Assembly (NCBI GenBank): GCA_002344565.1
Contig: DDTZ01000125.1
Location: forward strand, 1-44,416
Source of the DNA: Bdellovibrionaceae bacterium UBA2351
Lineage (GTDB): Bacteria > Bdellovibrionota > Bdellovibrionia > Bdellovibrionales > Bdellovibrionaceae
Reading direction: 5' to 3'
Length of the DNA stretch: 44,416 nucleotides
Numbering within the stretch: the stretch's first letter is position 1; the number at the start of each line of letters is the position of its first letter. Positions 25,388-33,183 of this stretch are shown here, piece by piece. A program made the translations under genes and the position numbers. Under the pieces are notes generated by a model, which worked only from the letters and a program-made list of their open reading frames with translations, made no database searches and was not told the origin of the DNA.

Positions 25388-26730
25388 GAATTAACCTCAA
25401 TTCCATAAGATTTGATTTTTCTATGTAAGTAACTGCGTTCTAAGCCAATAACTTCTGCAGTTTTAGAAATATTGCCGCCGTTTTCTTTGATTTTTTGAAC
25501 AAGATATTCCTTTTCAAACTGAGCACGCGCATCGCGAAATGTCGTCATAGCAGCGGTGGTTGATTTACTCACATCCTCAAGCCCTGCAAACTTCACGTCA
25601 TGCACATCGATGTATTCAAGTGGCGTTAAAATGTATACACGTTCCACGAAGTTTTTTAGTTCACGGACATTTCCTGGCCATGCGTATTCTTGCATTAACT
25701 GGATCGCTTTTTCCGAGAATACTTTTTTAGTTTCACCGCTTTCGCGCGCAAAGCTGTCACTGAAATACGATACCAGTGTTGGGATATCTGTCGCACGTTC
25801 TCGAAGCGCCGGTACGCGGAAAGGTACAGTTTGCAACATTGTATAGAAGTCTTCGCGGAACTTGCTTTGACGAACTAATTCACCCAAATCCTGAGTATTA
25901 GAAGCTAAAACTCTTACGTCAGAAAGGATCTCGTCTTTACCGCCGTACCGTTGGAATTTTTTTTCTTTAAGCAGTTTCAATAACTTCATCTGTACAAATG
26001 GTGGAACTTCTTGAATTTCTTCAAGATATAACGTTCCGCCTTGAGCCAGTTCAATTTTTCCACGACGAGTTTTATGAACACCGGGGTAGGCATCTTTTTC
26101 GATACCGAACAGTTCACCTTCAATAAGCTCTTCAGAAACCGATGCGCAGTTGAATTCAATGAATGGCTGACTAGCACGTGGACTGAAATAGTGAACGTTT
26201 TGCGCCACTAGGTTTTTCCCCGCTCCATTTTCACCCGTTACCAGGCACCAAGAGTTTGAAGGAGCTAACTGAGTGATAAGCTGCTTAAGTGATTTCACAT
26301 TGTCAGCATCGCCTACAATAGCAAGGCTTTTACGAAGTTTGTTTAAAAGAGCCGTTTTTTCTTCTTTTTCGTTTAAATAATTTTTTAGGTTATTTAATGT
26401 GATAACGATTTTATCAATCGAAAGAGGTTTTTCGATAAAGTCATAAGCGCCCAGCTTGGTTGATTTAACGGCGGTTTCAATCGTTCCATGACCTGAAATC
26501 ATGATAAATTCGATTTGAGAGAATTTTTGACGGGCTTGTTTTAAGGTTTCAATGCCGTCCATGCCAGGCATCCAGATATCAAGGAAAACAATCTGAGGGG
26601 AATCGGTTTGCATTTTCATCAAACCCTCTTCACCATTGGCCGCCGTGTCTACTTGGTAACCTTCATCACGAAGGGAAGCGCTTAGGACATCACGTATTGG
26701 TTTTTCGTCATCGACAATTAGAATTTTCAT
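25384..26730 (-). CDS. NtrX-like response regulator lacking the GAFTGA motif
   Basis: The 448-residue protein is a NtrC-family response regulator. The receiver domain occupies 1-120, with the acid pocket DDE (7-9), phospho-acceptor D51 (VFLDIWMPGMDG) and K101. A central AAA+ domain follows (about 135-370) with Walker A GENGAGKN (166-173), Walker B GGTLYLEE (231-238) and arginine-finger region FREDFYTMLQTVPFRVPALRERATDIP. A Fis-type helix-turn-helix lies at the end (NISKTAEVIGLERSYLHRKIKSYGIE). The sigma-54 contact motif GAFTGA is replaced by DAYPGV (213-218). It overlaps proS by 4 bases and follows its sensor kinase by 19 bases. It may therefore act at sigma-70-type promoters or as a repressor (inference). 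Confidence 0.92.
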   Translation of the reverse strand: MKILIVDDEKPIRDVLSASLRDEGYQVDTAANGEEGLMKMQTDSPQIVFLDIWMPGMDGIETLKQARQKFSQIEFIMISGHGTIETAVKSTKLGAYDFIEKPLSIDKIVITLNNLKNYLNEKEEKTALLNKLRKSLAIVGDADNVKSLKQLITQLAPSNSWCLVTGENGAGKNLVAQNVHYFSPRASQPFIEFNCASVSEELIEGELFGIEKDAYPGVHKTRRGKIELAQGGTLYLEEIQEVPPFVQMKLLKLLKEKKFQRYGGKDEILSDVRVLASNTQDLGELVRQSKFREDFYTMLQTVPFRVPALRERATDIPTLVSYFSDSFARESGETKKVFSEKAIQLMQEYAWPGNVRELKNFVERVYILTPLEYIDVHDVKFAGLEDVSKSTTAAMTTFRDARAQFEKEYLVQKIKENGGNISKTAEVIGLERSYLHRKIKSYGIEVNS

Positions 26731-26749
26731 ATTCTAACTTATGACCCAT

Positions 26750-28999
26750 TTAGATAGGAAATTCAATGATCATCTTGGTGCCGTAGGGAGAATTGGGACT
26801 GACCCGGATGAAGCCGTTATGGTCCTCAATCGTGCGTTTCACAATAGCGAGACCTAACCCGGAGCCCGTCTCTTTTGTACTGAAGTAGGGCTCAAAAATA
26901 CGGGCCATTTGCTGCGCTGGTATTCCCGTTCCATTATCCGAGACAATAATTTTTGCGATTTTTAAGTCACGATTGAAGTCCGTATTGATCTGTACGATGC
27001 CCTCGCGGTCCTTTGGCAACGCCGCAATAGAGTTGTCTACCAAGTTTACCACCACTCGCTGAATTTGCTCATGATCGAAACTGAACTCGGGGATGTCGGG
27101 ATTATAATACTCTTGGAATTGAACATGAGCATGGGCCGATTTAAATAATTTTAACGAGTCCTGGATCACCTGATTCAAGTTACCCAAAACCGAACGTTTC
27201 TGAGGCAGCCGCGCAAATTGTGAAAATTCATTTACCAGCTTTTTCATCTGATCTACTTGATTTACAATCATCGACGTACATTCTAAGAAAGCAGGATCTG
27301 AAATATCGTTCGCAAACTTTCTTTGCAAACGTTCTGCGGATAATTTGATCGGTGTCAGAGGGTTTTTGATTTCATGCGCAATACGACGAGCAACTTCGGT
27401 CCAGGCCTGAGAACGTTGCGCCGTCTGGATATCAGTCAGGTCGTCGAACACTAGAATCTTGCCGATTTCATGATTTTTTTCGTCTTTTAAAAGCGATAAA
27501 CTGATCATAAGAGGCAGAATTTCACCATTTAAATTAACTTGAAATTCTTTTTGGATTGATTCCATTTTGAAAGTACTCATTTGCTTTAACAAATCAGAAA
27601 AAATTCTAAATTGCTCTAGAGTCAGAAGCTCTCTTACCGAACGATTAATAAACTTTTGTTCATCGATTTTTAACAATTTAGCGGCGTGCTGATTAATCGT
27701 TGTGATTCGGCCCGATTTATCCACAGAGATAACCCCAGCAGACACATTCTTAAGCACGACTTCGATATAAGAAAGCGTTTCATGCAAACTGTTGTTCGCA
27801 GAGCGCGCTTCATTTACCGATTTTTCTAGTTCACTGGTCATTTTATTAAAGCTTGAAACGAGCTGAGCCATTTCTTCAGATCCTGTGTTAACTGAAATCT
27901 GTGTGTACTCGCCTTGAGCAATCAACGAGGTGGCTTTTCCGAGCTGTACCAGCGGAATCGATAGCTGCTTGGCTAAATGGAATCCAAACCAGATCGCGGC
28001 CATCAAAATCACAAGCGTGATGAGTATCAGGATAATCATGTAAATCGATTTAAGCGGATACTCGAGCGGATTGATATCCCGGAACTCGTCATATGCACTG
28101 GCAACGTCATTCATCCGCGAGATCAGCGAAAGCGGGACAAATGATGACACAACGACCGCCCCCTTGTCGGCACCTTCCTGAATCGGAACAATAACGCGAA
28201 CAAGGTTGCCTTCACCGAATTGGTGGATCGTCGAACTTTCAACTTGGTTCTTGATCCCCTTCTGCAAAAAATCAAGTGAGACTTTGGGAATATCATCAAT
28301 CTGAGCATTTTCTAATGTTGTCAAAATGCGTTCGCCAAAAATACCGGGATAAAACTCGATGGCATCCACAAGGTACTCTTGCTGTAATGCTTTAATTTTC
28401 TTCAGAATCACCTTGCGGTCATTCATGTTGCGAATATGGCGAGCCACTTCATGAGCAAAATGGTAGTTTTTTTTCTTTTCGTTAAAGTAATAAAAATTTT
28501 GAACTTCGAGAGAGCTCTTTAAAACGCCCACCATTTTAACACTGAACCATTTATCGAAACTGGAATTGATGTAAAATACCGAAATAATAAAGATCAAGAA
28601 GGTCGGAATCGCACTAAACGATACGAATGATGCAATTAGTTTTGCCTTAAGACTGCTTCCAAAAATCCCACTCCGCCGTTCGACGAATACTTTCATGATG
28701 TTTCGGAAAATTAGAAATATCAGAAGGAGCAGGATCACGATGTTAAAATTTACGAGGCCAAAAAAGAAAATACTATGAACGAAGGGCAGCTGCTGCGACG
28801 TCGAGAAAAGACGAATTTCAAACCAAGTTAAGAAAACAAAAATCACAGATAAAATGAAAACGACAATAATTTCCCGCTTTCGTTTTCGGATTTCCTTTGA
28901 TACAGCCCCTGCAATTTGTGACGGATCAAACAGTAGACCTTTTAAATTGTCATACCGAGAGGAATCTTCTGAGTTGTGTTTCTTGTTTTGGTCTGCCAT
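26750..28999 (-). CDS. NtrY-like membrane sensor histidine kinase
   Basis: The 749-residue protein is the partner kinase of the downstream NtrX-like regulator. Three hydrophobic spans lie near residues 42-62, 78-105 and 118-147. A probable periplasmic sensor segment (about 150-320) and a fourth span (about 325-347) follow, then a HAMP linker, a PAS domain (about 410-520), a HisKA domain with phospho-acceptor H542 in ARRIAHEIKNPLTPIKLSAERLQ, and an ATPase domain. The ATPase domain has N box NLVDNSIAAL, G1 DNGTGIP and G2 GSGLGLAIVK. This architecture is that of NtrY. It lies 3 bases after ribH. In NtrYX systems the signal has been linked to nitrogen or redox/envelope state; here it is unknown. 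Confidence 0.93.
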   Translation of the reverse strand: MADQNKKHNSEDSSRYDNLKGLLFDPSQIAGAVSKEIRKRKREIIVVFILSVIFVFLTWFEIRLFSTSQQLPFVHSIFFFGLVNFNIVILLLLIFLIFRNIMKVFVERRSGIFGSSLKAKLIASFVSFSAIPTFLIFIISVFYINSSFDKWFSVKMVGVLKSSLEVQNFYYFNEKKKNYHFAHEVARHIRNMNDRKVILKKIKALQQEYLVDAIEFYPGIFGERILTTLENAQIDDIPKVSLDFLQKGIKNQVESSTIHQFGEGNLVRVIVPIQEGADKGAVVVSSFVPLSLISRMNDVASAYDEFRDINPLEYPLKSIYMIILILITLVILMAAIWFGFHLAKQLSIPLVQLGKATSLIAQGEYTQISVNTGSEEMAQLVSSFNKMTSELEKSVNEARSANNSLHETLSYIEVVLKNVSAGVISVDKSGRITTINQHAAKLLKIDEQKFINRSVRELLTLEQFRIFSDLLKQMSTFKMESIQKEFQVNLNGEILPLMISLSLLKDEKNHEIGKILVFDDLTDIQTAQRSQAWTEVARRIAHEIKNPLTPIKLSAERLQRKFANDISDPAFLECTSMIVNQVDQMKKLVNEFSQFARLPQKRSVLGNLNQVIQDSLKLFKSAHAHVQFQEYYNPDIPEFSFDHEQIQRVVVNLVDNSIAALPKDREGIVQINTDFNRDLKIAKIIVSDNGTGIPAQQMARIFEPYFSTKETGSGLGLAIVKRTIEDHNGFIRVSPNSPYGTKMIIEFPI

Positions 29000-29002
29000 T
29001 AA

Positions 29003-29461
29003 TTATTTTTTCTTGCTAAGCGATTTACCTAAACCAATCATTTCCATAACTGTTTGAGCCGCATCACGTCCCTTGTGCCCATGCTTACCACCAACGCGAT
29101 CTAGAGCTTGCTCTTCGTTTTCAGTCGTCAAGACACCGAATGCGATGGGTTTGTTAGTTTTTAACATGAGCTGAGTAATACCATCTGTTACACTATTGCA
29201 TACGTAATCATAGTGAGACGTTTCACCACGAATAACTGCCCCTAAAGCCACCACGCCGTCAAAACCGCGATTTAATACCCATTGACACGTTAATGGGATT
29301 TCTACTGCCCCGGGGACACGAAATAATTCTATGTGTACACCGTCACATTCTTCAAGATATTCAATAGCTCCGTCTTGTAATTTGTCGGTTATCTCTTCGT
29401 TAAATCGAGAAACGACAACGGCTACTTTAAGCGTGGGTTTTTTAAGTTTTTTTGATTTCAT
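29003..29461 (-). CDS. ribH: 6,7-dimethyl-8-ribityllumazine synthase
   Basis: Lumazine synthase condenses 5-amino-6-ribitylamino-uracil with 3,4-dihydroxy-2-butanone 4-phosphate in riboflavin synthesis. The 152-residue product has VAVVVSRFNEEITDKLQDGA at the N-terminus, LFRVPGAVEIPLTCQWVL (substrate-binding loop), ALGAVIRGETSHYDYVCNSVTDGI, and PIAFGVLTTENEEQALDRVGGKHGHKGRDAA with the catalytic histidine region. Length is typical. It is separated from ribB by a gene on the opposite strand and heads the ntrYX-proS run instead. Confidence 0.97.
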   Translation of the reverse strand: MKSKKLKKPTLKVAVVVSRFNEEITDKLQDGAIEYLEECDGVHIELFRVPGAVEIPLTCQWVLNRGFDGVVALGAVIRGETSHYDYVCNSVTDGITQLMLKTNKPIAFGVLTTENEEQALDRVGGKHGHKGRDAAQTVMEMIGLGKSLSKKK

Positions 29462-29533
29462 ATATTTGCTCGCTTTGCGCTAGGTTTTCAATAAACTATT
29501 AACCACAAAATGGTAGTCATTCCAAGAAATCCG

Positions 29534-29539
29534 TATAAA
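29534..29539 (+). promoter_or_regulatory. Candidate -10 element for the glutathione-transferase-like gene
   Basis: TATAAA lies only 11 bases before the ATG at 29551. No good -35 and no Shine-Dalgarno sequence are visible, so the transcript may be nearly leaderless. The 89-base gap 29462-29550 is shared by divergent ribH and this gene. Confidence 0.3.
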
Positions 29540-29550
29540 CTAGCGCGTAT

Positions 29551-30150
29551 ATGAAACTATACTATTCATCCACGTCTCCATTTGCAAGAAAAGTCAGAAT
29601 GTCAGCTATCATACTAGGCCTGGAAAAACAGATCACTTTAGAACCAGTGGATGTTTTTAACGATGCTAGCTATTCAAACGTAAATCCACTTGTAAAAGTA
29701 CCTACCTTACAAACGCGAGAAGGGCTTTTTCTAACTAACTCGCCTTTTATTTTGGAGTATTTGGACTCTTTGTCTTTAGAATTGAAAGTGATCCCGACTG
29801 ATTCGTCTCGTTGGCAAGCATTGCAGTTCCAATCCGTCGCTGATGGGATTATGGATGCCGCTGTTTTGCGACGATTGGAGAGTCTACGCGTACCAGAAAA
29901 ACAGGATCCAAAATTTGATCAAAGGCAAAGAGAAAAAATTAAAAATGGCCTAAAGTATTTTGAAAACTCGATTCAATTGCTAAAAAGCGAAACCAGTTGG
30001 ACCGTTGTTGAGATTAGTCTTTGTTGTGCCATTGGATATCTATACTATCGCTTCGCAAACGAGAACTGGCTAGCAAACGTCCCAAAACTAAAAAGTTGGT
30101 ACGAAAATGCTCAAAAATTGAGTTGGGTTTCACAAACCGTGGTTAAATAA
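29551..30150 (+). CDS. Glutathione S-transferase family protein
   Basis: The 199-residue product has a thioredoxin-like N-terminal domain opening MKLYYSSTSPFARKVRM, with the S/C-P-F-A-R-K helix start, a cis-proline segment VKVPTLQT (about residues 49-56) and LTNSPFILEYLDSL for glutathione contacts. A helical C-terminal domain follows. Serines (SSTSPF) take the place of the catalytic cysteine seen in some bacterial classes. It resembles small bacterial GSTs of the YibF/YfcF kind. It is the only plus-strand gene between 1 and 37882, lies convergent to ribB (20 bases apart) and divergent from ribH. The substrate is unknown. Confidence 0.87.
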   Translation: MKLYYSSTSPFARKVRMSAIILGLEKQITLEPVDVFNDASYSNVNPLVKVPTLQTREGLFLTNSPFILEYLDSLSLELKVIPTDSSRWQALQFQSVADGIMDAAVLRRLESLRVPEKQDPKFDQRQREKIKNGLKYFENSIQLLKSETSWTVVEISLCCAIGYLYYRFANENWLANVPKLKSWYENAQKLSWVSQTVVK

Positions 30151-30169
30151 GGTTCAGCACTCTAAGATA

Positions 30170-30826
30170 TTAAGATAAATTTTTTCTATAGTTTACTAGG
30201 TCTTTGATCGTTCCCATTTTTATTCCAAACTTGTTTGCAAATTTGAATAAATCGGGAACACGTGCCATTGTGCCGTCTTCGTTCGTTACTTCACAAATCA
30301 CCGCTGCGGGATTCAAATCGCACAATTTAGCTAAATCCACGCCCGCTTCCGTATGTCCGTTACGACTTAAAACACCATTCTTATTCGCGCGAATTGGGAA
30401 CATATGTCCCGGCATTTGAATATCTTTAGGACCCGATTTGGGGTTCGAAGCCACACGCACCGTGTGCGCACGATCGTGTGCCGAAATCCCTGTCGTTACG
30501 CCTTCGGCCGCTTCGATACTGACGGTAAATGCGGTTTTGTTTGGAGAGGAATTTTTTTCGTCAGACACCATTTGGGGTAACTGTAAACGGTCTACTTGAT
30601 CCGGATGTAAAGCTAAACAGATCAAGCCACGCGCATGGGTAGCCATAAAGTTTATGGTCTCTGCAGAAATAAAATCCGCTGCAACGATGATGTCACCTTC
30701 GTTTTCACGGTCTTCGTCATCGACTAATATAACCATTCGACCATTTTTAAAATCGGCCAGGATGTCTTGAATGGAATGAAACTGGGAACTAGAGGACACC
30801 GTCGGCCCCCTCATATTTTCTAGCAT
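30170..30826 (-). CDS. ribB: 3,4-dihydroxy-2-butanone 4-phosphate synthase
   Basis: RibB converts ribulose 5-phosphate into the four-carbon unit of riboflavin. The 218-residue single-domain product has the metal-binding acid loop VDDEDRENEGDII (about residues 36-48) and FMATHARGLICLAL. It also has FTVSIEAAEGVTTGISAHDRAHTVR and the catalytic GHMFPIRANKNGVLSRNGHTEAGVDLAKL and ICEVTNEDGTMAR blocks. The fused GTP cyclohydrolase II domain of RibBA is absent. The start at 30826 overlaps ribE by 38 bases; an internal ATG at 30814 (MRGPT) is also possible. The two are probably coupled. Confidence 0.96.
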   Translation of the reverse strand: MLENMRGPTVSSSSQFHSIQDILADFKNGRMVILVDDEDRENEGDIIVAADFISAETINFMATHARGLICLALHPDQVDRLQLPQMVSDEKNSSPNKTAFTVSIEAAEGVTTGISAHDRAHTVRVASNPKSGPKDIQMPGHMFPIRANKNGVLSRNGHTEAGVDLAKLCDLNPAAVICEVTNEDGTMARVPDLFKFANKFGIKMGTIKDLVNYRKNLS

Positions 30827-31397
30827 TCAAAAATCCTTTCATAAAATAGTCACACTCAAAGCTAACTAAATCACCGATCTTAACCATGTCTAAGTTTGTT
30901 TTCTTTAGCGTTTCAGGAATCAAGCACACTGAAAACGAGTCGGCGTTTACTTCATTTAAAGTTAGGCTTACACCATTAATTGTGATGGAGCCCTTTTTCC
31001 AAAAATATTGGCCAAATCCTTGAGGTCTTTTGAAATCCAAAATTAAACAATCACCTACGACTTCGCGTTTGACCAATGAAGTAGTTCCGTCGGCGTGACC
31101 GCTGACCAAGTGGCCATGAATACGGTCACCGAAGCGAAGAGAACGTTCTAGATTCACTGTGCGCCCTATTAAATTTGATTTATTCCAACCCATCACTTTC
31201 AAGGTTTCAAAGCCCAAAGTGAAAACTAAATAAGAGGAAAAATCTTCGACTGTTAAACACACTCCATCTGTCGCAATACTATCGCCTACGCGTAGATCAT
31301 CAAATGAAGCCGGCTTCGTTACTTGAATAGTAATCGATTGATCTTTTTCTTGAACGTCGACGATTTTCTGAGTGGTTTCGATGATTCCCGTGAACAT
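30789..31397 (-). CDS. ribE: Riboflavin synthase, alpha chain
   Basis: Riboflavin synthase dismutates two lumazine molecules into riboflavin. I start it at the ATG at 31397, where the product reads MFTGIIETTQKIVDVQ, the invariant family N-terminus, giving 202 residues. An in-frame start at 31481 would add 28 unrelated residues and lies upstream of a good promoter. The two lumazine-binding repeats are visible: repeat 1 with SIATDGVCLTVEDFSS and repeat 2 with GSITINGVSLTLNEVNADSFSVCLIPETLKKTNL. There is no recognisable ribosome-binding site, in keeping with the nearly leaderless transcript predicted from the promoter position. Confidence 0.95.
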   Translation of the reverse strand: MFTGIIETTQKIVDVQEKDQSITIQVTKPASFDDLRVGDSIATDGVCLTVEDFSSYLVFTLGFETLKVMGWNKSNLIGRTVNLERSLRFGDRIHGHLVSGHADGTTSLVKREVVGDCLILDFKRPQGFGQYFWKKGSITINGVSLTLNEVNADSFSVCLIPETLKKTNLDMVKIGDLVSFECDYFMKGFLNARKYEGADGVL

Positions 31398-31404
31398 GGG
31401 AACG

Positions 31405-31433
31405 GTTCTATCAAGGCCTTGGTTAACTGTCAA
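31405..31433 (-). promoter_or_regulatory. Candidate ribE promoter, nearly leaderless
   Basis: On the minus strand a perfect TTGACA (31428-31433) and TAGAAC (31405-31410) are exactly 17 bases apart. Only 7 bases lie between the -10 element and the ribE ATG at 31397, so transcription would begin at or within a few bases of the start codon. No FMN riboswitch consensus is present. Confidence 0.6.
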
Positions 31434-31455
31434 AAGAGAGATAAGAGAAAGACCA

Positions 31456-31478
31456 GACAGAGCCTCCATGGCTCCGTC
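31456..31478 (-). terminator. Hairpin after the 384-residue exported protein
   Basis: Arms GACGGAGCC and GGCTCTGTC (31470-31478 and 31456-31464) pair over 9 bp with one G-T wobble and a 5-base loop. In the minus-strand transcript a pyrimidine-rich stretch (TGGTCTTTCTCTTATC) follows. It sits between the stop of the upstream gene and the ribE promoter, so ribE probably starts a new unit. Confidence 0.6.
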
Positions 31479-31493
31479 CAATCCAATTAAAGG

Positions 31494-32648
31494 CTATCTA
31501 TTTAGATTTCTTACACTGTTAGTGGACAAAGACGACTTTTTTGCCGTCGAAGATGCTGCCGTCGTAGTTGTTACAGGTTCAACGAGCTTTCGAATTTTTA
31601 CTTTAGCGCCCATTTTTATAGGGATGCCTGATTCAAACACAACCTTACCGGCCGAGGCATCTGTGCTGACATCAAACACTTCGATCGAAGCAATTGGTTC
31701 GCCATCTAATGTGCTCTGTAAGCGAGACTCGCACGGCACTGGTATTTCACCATTTTCTGAAATCCAGAATGTTTTTTCATTGTAGATGTTAAACACGTCG
31801 CCTTTTTGAACGTTGTGATTAGAACCTGCAAGGATCGTAGCTACATGTTCATCCGCGTACAATACGCGGGTATACCATTCTTGTTTAGAATCTAACTGTT
31901 CTTGGATTTGTTTAATCGAGGTTTCTAACGCTTTATAAGATACGCGCGCCAAAGGAGTTTGGAAATAGAAACTTGGATCTAATAACAAATTCGCTAACGG
32001 CAATGTGAACTCAAGCTGAGTACGCGTTTGTTTAGACGTTACGTTAGCCGCGCCATAGACTTCTGAGGTAACGGGATTTGAAGCAACCATATTCATATCT
32101 AGCTGATATGTTTCCACTCCAAAATTAATACTTGGAATGCCATTTGGATTGTACGCACCCGCTGTCGTAAAACCTAAACCCAAACCGATTTTATTCATCA
32201 GTTCGAAAGAGTTGATGGTTCCCCAAAGTCGGTATTGAGGTAAGTTAACTAAACACGCAATCTCGTCTGACATCACGACATTAGGAACTGCATTTCTACC
32301 AAATGTTCTTTCTAATAACTGAACATCATTTGTACCTAGATTCATATCGGCAAAACGAATATTAGATCCTAGTTGCGACGGAGATTCATTAAACGGCGGT
32401 TTGTAGCGGAATGCAAAACCTTCGCTGGCCTGAAGAACGGGATATATCTGCTGATTGATTACATATTGAAAATCAAACTTCTGACCACCGGGCATATCGA
32501 TTAAGCGTGATTGTACCAATCCCACATCGACGATCTTTTTAAGCTTTCTAGGCTTTGGTGCGTCTACGTTTCCTTTTTTCTCGCAAGATTCATTTCCCAT
32601 CAATAGCAAACCAGTCGCTACGAGTATCAAAGTCTTGGCAATTCTCAC
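31494..32648 (-). CDS. Exported protein of unknown function
   Basis: I do not recognise this 384-residue protein. It starts with GTG (good GGAGG site upstream) and a hydrophobic N-terminus, MRIAKTLILVATGLLLMGNESC. A cysteine at position 22 suggests a lipoprotein, but the residues before it (NES) are not a normal lipobox. The middle contains beta-rich segments (GLGLGFTTAGAYNP, INFGVETYQLDMNMV). The C-terminal part (VLYADEHVATILAGSNHNVQKGDVFNIYNEKTFW ... VVFESGIPIKMGAKVKIRKL) looks like a small beta-barrel of the FlgT-C/SAF-like type (inference). A threonine/serine-rich tail ends it. An envelope location is likely. Confidence 0.8.
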   Translation of the reverse strand: MRIAKTLILVATGLLLMGNESCEKKGNVDAPKPRKLKKIVDVGLVQSRLIDMPGGQKFDFQYVINQQIYPVLQASEGFAFRYKPPFNESPSQLGSNIRFADMNLGTNDVQLLERTFGRNAVPNVVMSDEIACLVNLPQYRLWGTINSFELMNKIGLGLGFTTAGAYNPNGIPSINFGVETYQLDMNMVASNPVTSEVYGAANVTSKQTRTQLEFTLPLANLLLDPSFYFQTPLARVSYKALETSIKQIQEQLDSKQEWYTRVLYADEHVATILAGSNHNVQKGDVFNIYNEKTFWISENGEIPVPCESRLQSTLDGEPIASIEVFDVSTDASAGKVVFESGIPIKMGAKVKIRKLVEPVTTTTAASSTAKKSSLSTNSVRNLNR

Positions 32649-33183
32649 ACGTCCTCCTCGGATAAAAGTCTTAACACCTAGTTATTCGGAGGGTTTACGA
32701 AAGTCTGTAGTCTAGGGATTGAAATAGTTTAAAAAAACAAAACGGGCGCAAAAGCCGCGTAAATACTGGAAAGCAGGACTTATTGCTAGATCAAAAAGGT
32801 ATCTAATGTTTTGACGTTTTTTTGGGGATTTGGACCTTTGTCTATCCCCTGATCAGAAAATCCCCGATTTTGAAGAATGAAGGTTTGCCTTATTTTGTTG
32901 GGCCTAGGGTTCGAGGGGGACTTCCATTTAGAAAGGGATCTTGTTTTTTGAGAGGGCGGCCTCCCTGCCTCGCAACCAGTTCGCTTGCGCGAACAATACC
33001 GCATCCTGCGGCGGTTGAGCCTCTCAAAAAACAAGATCCCTTTCTAAATGGAAGACCGAGCTTGAATCGCTATACAAAATAAGGCAAACCTTCATTCTTC
33101 AAAAATTTACCCACACCGCAGCCATTTCTGTGGCGCTAGCGTGGAGTTTCGTTGACAACTTTTGTGGTGCTTACTTTTCGTTC
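32649..33183. other. Gene-free gap with nested inverted repeats
   Basis: This 535-base gap between two minus-strand genes contains no credible coding region. From low to high coordinates it holds several elements. First is the ribosome-binding site of the 384-residue protein. Next, at 32743-32759, is a weak hairpin with a T-run behind it on the minus strand (TTTTGTTTTTTT), possibly a terminator for upstream transcription. Then comes an 8-bp inverted repeat (GGGGATTT/AAATCCCC, 32824-32831 and 32858-32865). The 237-base fold-back element follows at 32868-33104, and finally a short A/T-rich stretch with a small hairpin (GCCA/TGGC near 33121-33134). Confidence 0.8.
32868..33104. repeat. Nested long perfect inverted repeats (fold-back element)
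   Basis: Outer arms of 31 bp (32868-32898 and 33074-33104) and inner arms of 35 bp (32921-32955 and 33020-33054) are perfect complements. Between them, 22 and 19 bases include an 8-bp match (GGTTCGAG with CTTGAATC) with two G-U wobbles in a plus-strand RNA. The core (32956-33019) can close CAACC/GGTTG around two hairpins: GTTCGC-TTGC-GCGAAC (32979-32994) and CCGCA-TCC-TGCGG (32999-33011). The result is a long duplex with a forked end. Short ORFs on both strands here are by-products of the symmetry. Function unknown; a fold-back/MITE-like element, a processed structured RNA or an extreme bidirectional terminator are possible. Confidence 0.93.

Noticed and set aside
31398..31493. FMN riboswitch before ribE
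   Set aside because: None of the conserved RFN-element segments is present; the gap is only about 96 bases and holds a terminator hairpin and a promoter.
32899..33073. T-loop-like motifs (GGTTCGAG and GATTCAAG) suggesting a tRNA-derived element
   Set aside because: No acceptor, D or anticodon arm fits around them; the match is to a short common motif only.
32786..33082. Short ORFs on both strands across the fold-back element (about 82 and 86 residues)
   Set aside because: They exist because the palindrome mirrors open frames; neither has a ribosome-binding site or recognisable domain.
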